The notes under the pieces are model-generated. The model had not been told where the DNA came from. It saw only the letters and a program-made list of their open reading frames with translations, and searched no databases. A stretch of 64,000 nt of DNA from Bacillota bacterium (GTDB taxonomy: Bacteria > Bacillota > Bacilli > Paenibacillales > Paenibacillaceae), in assembly GCA_023460795.1 (NCBI GenBank), contig JAEWPC010000049.1:1-64000 (forward strand), in the 5' to 3' direction. Each line of letters opens with the position of its first letter. Position 1 is the stretch's first letter. A program made the translations under genes and the position numbers. Shown here one piece after another: positions 26,994-34,977 of this stretch.

Positions 26994-27023
26994 ATTGGAT
27001 GTGACTGGAGCTTGGGTGTTTTT

Positions 27024-27206
27024 AACTGCACATTATACAGTTGTTCATCGTTTGTGCCGATTGTGCTGATTCGTAACTGCACGGAGTACAGTTAAATTAG
27101 CGAACTATGCGGGTTATAGTCTTTTTGGAGTAGATGAGATGTATTTGGTGCAGTTAGCAGGTTGTTAAAACGGAGTATGCGTGAAGTAACTGTAATACGT
27201 GCAGCT
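27024..27206. repeat. 183-bp four-site dyad element, upstream copy
   Basis: Four 19-bp sites related to AACTGCACGGAGTACAGTT lie at 27024, 27075 (forward) and 27137, 27188 (reverse), at offsets 0, 51, 113 and 164. Each site is itself a rough palindrome (AACTG...CAGTT), and the whole element is symmetric about 27115. The 32-bp stretches between paired sites are not conserved. It fills most of the 388-bp gap before the nuclease-HTH gene. Confidence 0.85.
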
Positions 27207-27218
27207 TGATTTGCTCGA

Positions 27219-27249
27219 TTGACCAAATGTTGAGATTTAATGATATAAT
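27219..27249 (+). promoter_or_regulatory. Promoter with extended -10
   Basis: TTGACC (27219-27224) and a perfect TATAAT (27244-27249) with an upstream TGA (extended -10 TGnTATAAT). The 19-bp spacer is long, but the extended -10 may compensate. It directs transcription towards the nuclease-HTH gene through a terminator. Confidence 0.65.
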
Positions 27250-27265
27250 GCGAATAGTGACGAAG

Positions 27266-27307
27266 AACGTCCCGATCCATCGCGAAGATGGTCTCGGGGC
27301 GTTTTTT
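27266..27307 (+). terminator. Intrinsic terminator inside the leader of the nuclease-HTH gene
   Basis: AACGTCCCGA (27266-27275) pairs with TCGGGGCGTT (27294-27303), with an inner CCATC/GATGG stem and a GCGAA loop, followed by TTTTTT. It lies only about 10 bp after the predicted start of transcription and 25 bp before the GTG start codon. Most transcripts should therefore stop as a ~50-nt RNA unless something disrupts the hairpin. Confidence 0.85.
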
Positions 27308-27331
27308 ATTTTCCAATACGGGGGGATATCA

Positions 27332-27997
27332 GTGAGTTTTGAGCATGAGCACGAAGCTTATATTCAATCACATTTGTCGCGCAGAACGGGGGAGAGGAAG
27401 GACAGGCTTGCGCGTGGTCATCGGCATGCGGAGAAGTTGTTTTTGCAGAATATCTGGTGGGAATTGAAAGGTAACTTTGCGTGCCTCCATCCCGAGTATG
27501 AAATATTAGATTGGAGGGGCAGGCCTTATTTTGCAGATTTTGCGTTCATACCGAACAAGTTTATGAGAATCCTCCTTGAGATCAAAGGCTTTAATTCTCA
27601 TATCCGAGATATGGACCAGACCAAGTTCTGCAATGAGAATAAAAGGGAGCTGTACTTGCAGGCAATCGGTTATCGGATCGTTTCTTTTGCTTATGATGAT
27701 ATCGAGCAAAGACCGGAACAGATCATCAGTCTTGTCCGGTTGTTCTTAAGTCAGTTCGAAGCGGAGCAAAAGGATACGAATTGGCGAGTCTTGGCGGAGA
27801 AAGAGACATTGAGACTGGCATTATCATCATCGCGACCTTTGCGGCCTAAAGATGTGGAGGACCATTTTCGGATGAATCATCGAACGGCGGTTAAGTTGCT
27901 CCACAACTTATGCGAGAAAGGAATGATGAGTTCTACGAGACGCGGGGCGGGAGTGCGGGCGCGATCGTACGAGGTGAAACGGGACTATTGGATGTAA
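27332..27997 (+). CDS. PD-(D/E)XK nuclease-like protein with C-terminal winged helix
   Basis: 221 residues. The middle part (about 75-155) reads like a Vsr/DUF559-type restriction-endonuclease fold: an Asp in YFADFAFIP, then LLEIKGF (the ExK core), then RELYLQAIGYRIVSFAYDDI, matching the conserved 'yLqaiGYrvirF' strand-helix. The last ~60 residues look like a winged helix (LRPKDVEDHFRMNHRTAVKLLHNLCEKGMMSSTRR). The GTG at 27332 has GGGGGG 8 bp upstream; a longer frame from 27206 crosses the terminator. No restriction, methylase or mismatch-repair partner is adjacent. It is flanked on both sides by the same 183-bp repeat element. Its function is unknown. Confidence 0.65.
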   Translation: MSFEHEHEAYIQSHLSRRTGERKDRLARGHRHAEKLFLQNIWWELKGNFACLHPEYEILDWRGRPYFADFAFIPNKFMRILLEIKGFNSHIRDMDQTKFCNENKRELYLQAIGYRIVSFAYDDIEQRPEQIISLVRLFLSQFEAEQKDTNWRVLAEKETLRLALSSSRPLRPKDVEDHFRMNHRTAVKLLHNLCEKGMMSSTRRGAGVRARSYEVKRDYWM

Positions 27998-28011
27998 GTG
28001 TAACGTTGGAT

Positions 28012-28029
28012 AACTGCAGGAGTACAGTT
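28012..28029 (+). repeat. Solo site of the AACTGCA/TACAGTT family
   Basis: AACTGCAGGAGTACAGTT lies 15 bp after the stop codon of the nuclease-HTH gene. It is a forward-oriented site shortened by one base in the centre, 91 bp before the next site at 28103. Confidence 0.8.
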
Positions 28030-28040
28030 CGTTTAACGCG

Positions 28041-28083
28041 ACAACAAACCGACAGCAAACCGACAGCAAACCGACAGCAAACC
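28041..28083. repeat. 11-bp tandem repeat, about four copies
   Basis: The unit ACAGCAAACCG is repeated at 28052, 28063 and (partly) 28074, with an imperfect copy ACAACAAACCG at 28041. It is a simple tandem repeat within the repeat-rich region after the nuclease-HTH gene. Confidence 0.9.
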
Positions 28084-28102
28084 ATCCCCCGCCCGGTCAG
28101 CT

Positions 28103-28285
28103 ACCTGCACGAAGTACAGCTAGTACCCGAAATCGCCTCAACCTTAGCTGGTTACCTGCATGGAGTACAGTTAGTTTGTCTGGGAACGAGTGGTTTGGAG
28201 GATTTGGCGGACTTGAGATGTATTCAGTGCAGGTATTTTGTGTGGTAAGGAGCATTCGAGCTAAATAACTGTACTTGGTGCAGTT
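28103..28285. repeat. 183-bp four-site dyad element, downstream copy
   Basis: Sites at 28103 and 28154 (forward) and 28216 and 28267 (reverse) give offsets 0, 51, 113 and 164, identical to the upstream copy at 27024. The core differs slightly (ACCTGCATGGAGTACAGTT at 28154). The site at 28267, AACTGTACTTGGTGCAGTT, is nearly a perfect dyad. A partial reverse site (28295-28311) and an imperfect forward site (28359-28378) follow. The 399-bp gap after the nuclease-HTH gene holds these repeats and nothing else I can recognise. Confidence 0.85.
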
Positions 28286-28396
28286 GAGCGCCCGGAGTGT
28301 TTGGTGCAGGTGCGGGCCTAGAGGGGAGAGACATCGTACCTGTCGTTTGTATTTCGTTACCTGCACGGTAGTACTGTTATCCGATGCCGACGCTAA

Positions 28397-29218
28397 TTAA
28401 CCGGGCAACGGGTACCGTGCCGCCAGCCGCTCGCGCATCTCGGCGATCTCAGCAGCGATGGGCAGCAGCGAGTCCGCGGCGGTAGACGCCTGCAGCGCGC
28501 CGATGACGGCATCCGCGAAGCTTCTCGCTAAGCCAACGTCTCCCCCGGTAAAGCCGCGCTCTTGCAAGCTCGTCATCCGTCCTGCGATCACGTCGGGGTA
28601 CTCGCCGGGGGCGGCGCCAGAGCCGGCCCTCGCATAATACTCGCGCACCAACGCGGCGCGTTCGTCACCCGAGCCTTCGACGTTGACGAACGCCTGCACG
28701 ATCATCGCCTTAACCTGCCGCCGCTGGGAGATGCCACAGAACTTATAGCCATCGATATGAAGATCGTAATCGCCGGGACAGTACGAGCCCTCGACTTCTC
28801 CGTAGCGGACAGTCAGCCCATGCTCGAGCAACGCCAGCTTGATCATCGCCACCATACGCCCGAAATCGTCGCGAAAACCGTGCGCCAATTCGCCGGACGA
28901 CGGTAGGATCAGCGACACGTTCACGACGCCGTCATCGAGCGGAACGGCTGCTCCGCCGGAACCGCGCACGATCGCCTCGTATCCTGCCTCGCGCAACCAG
29001 CGCACTCCGTCCGCGGCGCCGGGCAACCGACTATCCTTCGTCCCCATGACGAAAGCGCGCGGATGCCGCCACAGATGACACGCGGGTGCCTCGCCTTCAC
29101 CGACGCGTTTACATAATAGCTCGTCTATTGCGAACGAATCGCCTACCGATCCATCAACAGACCGTAACCGATCCAGCACGACCATCCCTTGTGCCCATGC
29201 CAACGCTGACACGCTCAT
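28397..29218 (-). CDS. lipL: Octanoyltransferase/lipoate-protein ligase family protein (LipL-like)
   Basis: 273 residues of the BPL/LplA fold. The segment SYCPGDYDLHIDGYKFCGISQRR carries the Cys (in YCPGDYD) that is catalytic in LipL and the Lys of the lipoyl-binding site, and RGSGGAAVPLDDGVVNVSLI is the RRxxGGGxVxxD-like motif. In Bacillus, LipL moves octanoyl groups from GcvH to the E2 subunits of 2-oxoacid dehydrogenases. It follows a LysE-like gene by 15 bp on the minus strand. Confidence 0.8.
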   Translation of the reverse strand: MSVSALAWAQGMVVLDRLRSVDGSVGDSFAIDELLCKRVGEGEAPACHLWRHPRAFVMGTKDSRLPGAADGVRWLREAGYEAIVRGSGGAAVPLDDGVVNVSLILPSSGELAHGFRDDFGRMVAMIKLALLEHGLTVRYGEVEGSYCPGDYDLHIDGYKFCGISQRRQVKAMIVQAFVNVEGSGDERAALVREYYARAGSGAAPGEYPDVIAGRMTSLQERGFTGGDVGLARSFADAVIGALQASTAADSLLPIAAEIAEMRERLAARYPLPG

Positions 29219-29233
29219 CCCTCGCTCCTCGGT

Positions 29234-29878
29234 CTACTTCAACACGTCTATGAGTCCATTGTAGAACACTTTGACCGCAAAGTAGAGGAAGAGGAGGCCG
29301 GAGGCGAAAGAAAGCAGCCGCACGACCGATTTCTGGAACACGTACCCGGTCATGCTGCTGATGAGCGCCACGGCGAGCGACCATACGAGCCCGGCTGCGA
29401 AGAATCCGGCTACGAAGTAGGGCAACGCGCTTCCGTCCTTCATATCCATGCCCGCTAGGATCGGTCCAGCCGCAAAGGCGAACCAAGCAATCACCGTGGG
29501 CGACGACATCGCGAGACCGACTCCGGCGAAGAAATCGCGCACGGAAGAGCGCCGAACCACGACGGCCTGATCGACGTCGAGGTTTTTCAATCGGAAGCTC
29601 TCTCGAAGCATTTTATAGGTTAAGTAAAATAACATCACCGAGCCGACGATCCACAGTGTCCACCTCACGGCGTCAAACTCGAAGATGACGCTGACGCCAA
29701 GCAAAGCGAGCGTACAATAGAACAGATCCCCGAAGCAAGAGCCGAATCCGATCATGAACGACGGCTTGAATCCTCGCTCCATGCCGGTTTTCATAATGGC
29801 GACGTTAACCATGCCCAAGTCGAAACACAACGATAAGGAAAACATGAAGCCTTCGAAAAAAGCCAACAACAGGTTCAA
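29234..29878 (-). CDS. LysE family translocator
   Basis: 214 residues with about six transmembrane helices and the LysE/RhtB pattern (FMFSLSLCFDLGMVNVAIMKTGMERGFKPSFMIGFGSCFGDL; a short charged loop; GLAMSSPTVIAWF). Members export amino acids or related small molecules. It is upstream of the lipL-like gene with a 15-bp gap, so the two probably share a transcript. The substrate is unknown. Confidence 0.85.
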   Translation of the reverse strand: MNLLLAFFEGFMFSLSLCFDLGMVNVAIMKTGMERGFKPSFMIGFGSCFGDLFYCTLALLGVSVIFEFDAVRWTLWIVGSVMLFYLTYKMLRESFRLKNLDVDQAVVVRRSSVRDFFAGVGLAMSSPTVIAWFAFAAGPILAGMDMKDGSALPYFVAGFFAAGLVWSLAVALISSMTGYVFQKSVVRLLSFASGLLFLYFAVKVFYNGLIDVLK

Positions 29879-30050
29879 GTCGCATCCCTCTAGTTCGCAT
29901 AAAGTGGAAACCGTGTCACTTTTCCTATCATAACTGAATCGTCAACCATGCGCATCCGCTAACTAGAAATCGTTTTCCCATCGAACGTACGTTTCCGCCG
30001 CCGAAAGTGGTACACTATACTTATCTCAATTTTTAGGAGGGTTCCATCCC

Positions 30051-31214
30051 ATGAACGCATTCGAATTGTATAATCCCACGAAGCTCGTGTTCGGCGCGGG
30101 CAAAGTCCAGAAGCTCGGCGAGCTGGTGCAACCATACGGCAAGCGCATCCTACTCGTGTACGGAGGAGGAAGCATCAAGAAATCCGGCTTGTACGACGAA
30201 GTACTCGGACAGCTGGGCGCGATCGGCGCATCCGTCTACGAGCTCCCGGGCATCGAACCGAACCCTCGGCTTTCAACCGTGAAGAAGGGCATCGCGATCT
30301 GCCGCGAGCACAACGTCGAGTTCATCTTGGCTGTCGGCGGAGGCAGCGTCATCGACGCGGCTAAAGCGGTTGCCGTCGGCGTTCCTTATGAAGGCGACGT
30401 ATGGGATTTCACGATCGGCAAAGCGGCGATCAAGGCCGCGCTGCCGCTCGGCACGGTGCTTACGCTCGCGGCTACCGGCTCCGAGATGAACGGCAACTCG
30501 GTCATCAGCGACTGGGATAATAAGCTCAAGCGCGGGTTAGGCAGCAAGCTGGCGTATCCCAAGTTCTCGATCCTCGATCCGAAGCTGACGTTCACGGTGC
30601 CGAGAGATCAGACGGTGAACGGGATCGTCGACATTATGTCGCACGTGTTCGAGCAATATTTTACGCATACGCAGGATATCCCTCTTCAATCGCGCTTCGC
30701 CGAATCCGTCCTGCTGACGGTGATCGAGAACGGCGAGAAGGCGCTGGAGAACGGCTCCGATTACGAAGCGCGCGCGAACCTGCTGTTGGCCGGCACTTAC
30801 GCGCTTAACGGCACGCTGCCGACCGGCGTCGTAACGGACTGGGCGACGCACGGAATCGAGCATGAAGTGAGCGCGATTTACGATATCGCTCACGGGGCGG
30901 GCCTCGCGATTATTTTCCCGAACTGGATGAAGTACGTGTATAAGGAGAACGTCGGCCGGTTCGTACAGTACGCGACGCGCGTCTGGAATGTGGATACGAA
31001 CGGCAAGTCGGACGAGGAGGTCGCGTTGGCAGGCATCGAAGCGACACGCGCTTATTTTACGCGCATCGGCGCTCCGGCGACGCTCGGCGAGCTTAATATC
31101 AAGGGCGATCAGATCGACCGCATGGCGGCCGAAGCGACTCGTTACGGTCCGATCGGCTCGTTCAAGAAGCTGGAGAAGGACGACGTGAAGGCGATTCTGG
31201 AGAGCTGTCTGTAA
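30051..31214 (+). CDS. Iron-containing alcohol dehydrogenase (butanol dehydrogenase, YugJ/BdhA-like)
   Basis: 387 residues of the group III, iron-dependent alcohol dehydrogenase family. The NAD(P)-binding loop VGGGSVIDAAKAVA and TGSEMNGNSVIS are clear. The metal ligands are the Asp and His in DIMSHVFEQ and the two His in THGIEHEVSAIYDIAHGAGLAI. It probably reduces aldehydes to alcohols with NAD(P)H. AGGAGGG lies before the ATG at 30051. It is a single gene, with the SNF2 helicase 53 bp downstream. Confidence 0.92.
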   Translation: MNAFELYNPTKLVFGAGKVQKLGELVQPYGKRILLVYGGGSIKKSGLYDEVLGQLGAIGASVYELPGIEPNPRLSTVKKGIAICREHNVEFILAVGGGSVIDAAKAVAVGVPYEGDVWDFTIGKAAIKAALPLGTVLTLAATGSEMNGNSVISDWDNKLKRGLGSKLAYPKFSILDPKLTFTVPRDQTVNGIVDIMSHVFEQYFTHTQDIPLQSRFAESVLLTVIENGEKALENGSDYEARANLLLAGTYALNGTLPTGVVTDWATHGIEHEVSAIYDIAHGAGLAIIFPNWMKYVYKENVGRFVQYATRVWNVDTNGKSDEEVALAGIEATRAYFTRIGAPATLGELNIKGDQIDRMAAEATRYGPIGSFKKLEKDDVKAILESCL

Positions 31215-31267
31215 GAATCGGCCCTAGCCTAAAGGAGTACAGGAGTACAGGAGGATGGATCAGCCTC

Positions 31268-34200
31268 ATGAGCTTTCAATTGACGCAGCGGGCAATCAAG
31301 CTCCTGTGCGGACCGTTCGCCTATGAGCGGGGGGAAGCGTATCATCGCTCCCGCAAAGTGACGTTCAGCTCCTACGACGCGGAAGGGGCTCGCTTCGAGG
31401 CGACCGTGCAAGGCAATCTCGACTATCGCGTGAACATCGAGATCGATGCCGGCGGGGACGTCGGCGCCGAATGCGAATGTCCCGCGTCCCGCAACTATAG
31501 CAACTACTGCAAGCATATCGCCGCCGTGCTGCTGAATATCCACGATATTCAGCACGCGGGACGGGCGCCGGTTCGCACGGCGCCCAGCTTGCTTCATGGC
31601 CTGCGCGGCTCCCCTGCGGGAAGCTTGAACGCCATCAGCCAGCTAGCAGCGGAGTATGCGCAGGGAGTGCGTCCGACCGAAGGCTTGTCCATGGCGGACC
31701 ACCAGCTGATGAGCGGCATCCTTGGCCTGTTCGGCGGCTCGGAGGAGCGCCCGGTGAGATCGCGCGCCTCGCAGCATATTTTCGAGTCGCGCGCGTTGTT
31801 AGACGTGAGCTTCATCATTAGGCCTTTTCCGTACAGCTTCCGTAAATATATGTTCGGCATCGAGCTGAAGGTCGGTCCGAAGCGTCTGTACATCGTGCAG
31901 AAAATCAGAGAGTTCCTCGATCGCATCGACCGGCGCGAAGCCTACGCGTTCTCGAAAAACTTCACCTACGAGCCGGAGCAGCACGCCTTCGGCCGTGCCG
32001 ACGATGCGATTCTATCGCAACTGATCCAAATCTACCGGAACGAGCGAATGGTCCGCGAGACGATGAGCGCCTTCAACACCGGCGCTGCCGGGATGAGCGG
32101 GGACCGCATGCTGCTGCTTCCGCCCGTGGCTTGGGAGGCGCTGGTGCCGCTGCTGCAAGCGGCGCCGTCCGTCCAGCTCGAGCAAGGCGCGGATACCTAC
32201 GAAGGGATTAGCGTCTCGAAGGAACCGTTGCCGCTTCGTTTCTCCTTCAACGAGGGCGATGCAGCGGAGGGCGAGGAGGGCTATCAGCTCGACGTGCAAG
32301 GGCTTAGCGACATCATCGTGATGGATGCTTACGGGCTTGTGCTGCACGAAGGCAAGCTGATCAAGCTTCCCGCGGAGCAATGCAAGCGCCTGAGCGAGCT
32401 AAAGCAGATGATCGACTCGTCCCGCAAGCAGCGGGTGCGCATTCCCAAGGAGCAAATGGAACCGTTCATGGAGCGTGTCATTCCGGGCCTGGCGAAGCTG
32501 GGCGAAGTCGACGTGGCGCCGGTCGTGGCCGAACGGATCGTGCGCACGCCGCTTAAGGCGCGGCTGTACCTGGACCGCGTCCGCGACCGTCTGCTGGCGG
32601 GGCTGGAGTTCCAGTATGACGACGTCGTCATTAATCCGCTCGAGGAGAGCAACCGCAAGCCGATGGAAGGACGCATTCTGATCCGCGACTTGGAGCAGGA
32701 GGAACGCATTCTGTCGCTCATGGATAGCTGCCCGTTCACGCGAACCGAGAGCGGGTACTTCATGGACGAGGAAGAAGCGGAATTCGATTTTCTGTATACG
32801 GTCGTCCCGCAGCTCGAGCAGGTTCTGAAAGTGTACGCGACGTCGGCGGTCAAGACGCGGCTTCACGTGTCGCATGCCCCGCCGAAAATCCGCGTCGAGT
32901 TCGACGAGCGCACCGATTGGCTCGATTGCCGGTTCGAGCTCGACGGCTTCCCGATCGAAGAAATCCGCGGGCTTGTGCAGTCGCTTGAGGAGAAACGCAA
33001 ATATTACCGGCTGGCCAGCGGAGCGCTTATGCCTCTAGATACGTCCGCGTTCCACGAGATCGGGAGCTTCATCGACGAGATGGGCGTCAGCGTGCGCAAG
33101 CTTGACATGCAGGCCGCGGCTTTCAAGCTGCCGCCGGTCCGCGCTTTGCATCTGCTCGACGCGGATCATTCCGGCGACGCCGTGAAGCTGGGGAAGAAGT
33201 TCCGGCAGCTGCTCGACAATTTGAAAAACCCGGACAATCTCGATTTTCCGGTACCGGAGCATCTGGATCCAGTGCTGCGCGAGTACCAAAAGTTCGGTTA
33301 TCAATGGCTGAAGACGCTCGCCCACTATCGGTTCGGTGGCGTTCTCGCGGACGATATGGGTCTTGGCAAGACGCTGCAGAGTATTACGTATCTCGTCTCC
33401 GTCCTGCCGGAGATACGCGCGCAGCAGCTGCCGGCTATGATCGTCTGCCCGGCCTCCTTGCTCTACAATTGGCATAGCGAGCTTCGGAAGTTCGCGCCGG
33501 AAGTGAACGCCGTCATCGCCGACGGCAGCAAGGCGGAGCGCGCGGGCATTCTGCGGGAAGCTTCGGACATCGACGTCATCATTACTTCCTATCCGCTGTT
33601 ACGCCGCGACGTCGAGGAATATGCCGGCCGGGCATTCCATACGCTCATTCTCGACGAAGCGCAGGCGTTCAAGAACTACGCGACGCAGACGGCGCAAGCC
33701 GTGAAGGAAATCCAAGCGAAGCACCGTTTCGCGCTGACCGGCACGCCGGTGGAGAACGGCATCGACGAGCTGTGGTCGATCTACGACGCCGTGTTCCCCG
33801 AGCTGTTCCAAGGGAAGAAGGCGTTCGGCGAGCTGACCCGTCCCGCGGTGGCGAAGCGCGTACGCCCCTTCCTGCTGCGCAGGTTGAAGACGGACGTGCT
33901 GACCGAGCTGCCGGAGAAGATCGAGACGCTTCAGGCGTCCGACTTGCTGCCGGAGCAGAAGAAAATCTACCTCTCTTACTTGGCGAAGCTGCAGAAAGAG
34001 ACGCTCAAGCATCTCAGCAACGAAGGCTACCAGAAGCATCGGATCGAGATATTGGCGGGGCTTACCCGCTTGCGCCAGCTGTGCTGTCACCCGGGCCTTT
34101 TCGTACAGGACTACGAGGGCGGGTCGGCTAAGCTCGATCAGTTGATGGAGATCGTGGAAGAGTGCCGCAGCGCGGGCAAACGAGCGCTTATCTTCTCGCA

Positions 34201-34639
34201 ATTCACCCAGATGCTTGGGTTGATCGGCAAAGAGCTAAGCAGCCAAGGGGTATCGCACTTCTACCTGGACGGGAGCACGCCTTCCGCCGAGCGGGTCGAG
34301 CTGTGCAACCGGTTCAACAACGGGGAGCGCGAGCTGTTCCTCATCTCGCTGAAAGCAGGCGGCACGGGGCTTAATCTTACCGGAGCGGATACGGTCATTC
34401 TGTACGATCTGTGGTGGAATCCCGCCGTAGAGCAGCAGGCTGCGGACCGCGCGCACCGAATGGGGCAGAAGAACGTCGTGCAGGTCATCAAGCTCGTCAC
34501 GCGGGACACCGTGGAGGAGAAAATGTACGCCCTGCAGCAGCGCAAGAAGCAGCTGGTCGACGAGATCGTACAGCCCGGGGAAGAGACGCTGTCCTCGATG
34601 TCGGAGCAGGAGATTCGAGAGATTCTGCAGTTGGGATGA
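31268..34639 (+). CDS. SWIM-domain SNF2 family helicase (YwqA-like)
   Basis: 1123 residues. A SWIM zinc finger (CECPA...YCKHIAAVLL, ~60-90) is followed by a long SNF2-associated region, then the SNF2 ATPase. Motif I is DDMGLGKT (~695), motif II LDEAQ (~795), and the helicase C-terminal lobe has LKAGGTGLNLTGADTVI and RAHRMGQ (~1062). It is a DNA-dependent ATPase translocase. Bacterial homologues help RNA polymerase recycling or DNA repair, but the exact role here is not known. The ATG at 31268 follows AGGAGG. Confidence 0.92.
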   Translation: MSFQLTQRAIKLLCGPFAYERGEAYHRSRKVTFSSYDAEGARFEATVQGNLDYRVNIEIDAGGDVGAECECPASRNYSNYCKHIAAVLLNIHDIQHAGRAPVRTAPSLLHGLRGSPAGSLNAISQLAAEYAQGVRPTEGLSMADHQLMSGILGLFGGSEERPVRSRASQHIFESRALLDVSFIIRPFPYSFRKYMFGIELKVGPKRLYIVQKIREFLDRIDRREAYAFSKNFTYEPEQHAFGRADDAILSQLIQIYRNERMVRETMSAFNTGAAGMSGDRMLLLPPVAWEALVPLLQAAPSVQLEQGADTYEGISVSKEPLPLRFSFNEGDAAEGEEGYQLDVQGLSDIIVMDAYGLVLHEGKLIKLPAEQCKRLSELKQMIDSSRKQRVRIPKEQMEPFMERVIPGLAKLGEVDVAPVVAERIVRTPLKARLYLDRVRDRLLAGLEFQYDDVVINPLEESNRKPMEGRILIRDLEQEERILSLMDSCPFTRTESGYFMDEEEAEFDFLYTVVPQLEQVLKVYATSAVKTRLHVSHAPPKIRVEFDERTDWLDCRFELDGFPIEEIRGLVQSLEEKRKYYRLASGALMPLDTSAFHEIGSFIDEMGVSVRKLDMQAAAFKLPPVRALHLLDADHSGDAVKLGKKFRQLLDNLKNPDNLDFPVPEHLDPVLREYQKFGYQWLKTLAHYRFGGVLADDMGLGKTLQSITYLVSVLPEIRAQQLPAMIVCPASLLYNWHSELRKFAPEVNAVIADGSKAERAGILREASDIDVIITSYPLLRRDVEEYAGRAFHTLILDEAQAFKNYATQTAQAVKEIQAKHRFALTGTPVENGIDELWSIYDAVFPELFQGKKAFGELTRPAVAKRVRPFLLRRLKTDVLTELPEKIETLQASDLLPEQKKIYLSYLAKLQKETLKHLSNEGYQKHRIEILAGLTRLRQLCCHPGLFVQDYEGGSAKLDQLMEIVEECRSAGKRALIFSQFTQMLGLIGKELSSQGVSHFYLDGSTPSAERVELCNRFNNGERELFLISLKAGGTGLNLTGADTVILYDLWWNPAVEQQAADRAHRMGQKNVVQVIKLVTRDTVEEKMYALQQRKKQLVDEIVQPGEETLSSMSEQEIREILQLG

Positions 34640-34694
34640 GTGCGGAAAACCGAGTAGCTACTCGACTGACCGTGAAGTGCCCGAGTCTGCCCTG

Positions 34695-34877
34695 AATAAC
34701 AACCATTCGCACTTATTTCAGGCAATTGGCACCAAAGAGCGGCGAATACCGACGATATGCAGTTATTGGTCTATTAGGTGGCTGGTTACTTGTCCGAGAG
34801 AGTGAATACATGCGTATGCGCGTTATTCTATCGTTGGGATTCGATCCTACGGTGAGTACCTGCAAATGGTTGTTATT
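34695..34877. repeat. 183-bp four-site dyad element with a different core
   Basis: Four 23-bp sites of the form AATA(A/C)C-N11-(G)TTATT lie at 34695, 34745, 34805 and 34855 (offsets 0, 50, 110, 160), and the whole element is symmetric about 34786. The outermost 13 bp (AATAACAACCATT) are perfectly complementary at the two ends. The length is 183 bp, the same as the elements at 27.0 and 28.1 kb, although the core sequence is unrelated. It occupies most of the 338-bp gap between the helicase and the chemoreceptor gene. Confidence 0.8.
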
Positions 34878-34929
34878 AAGGCTGCTTTAGACTTGATTCA
34901 TCGTGACGAAGGAATAGGGGAATACGACA

Positions 34930-34955
34930 AAGGCAACCGACGCGTCGGTTGCCTT
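34930..34955. terminator. Bidirectional hairpin, probable terminator of the chemoreceptor gene
   Basis: AAGGCAACCGA (34930-34940) pairs with TCGGTTGCCTT (34945-34955) around CGCG. The T-run on either side is short, so termination efficiency is uncertain. Confidence 0.6.
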
Positions 34956-34977
34956 GTTCCATTCTTGTAACCAAGCA

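Noticed and set aside
27024..28378. CRISPR-like array: short repeats separated by ~32-bp variable stretches
   Set aside because: The 19-bp sites are degenerate, themselves palindromic, occur in both orientations and only in pairs, and there are no cas genes in the window.
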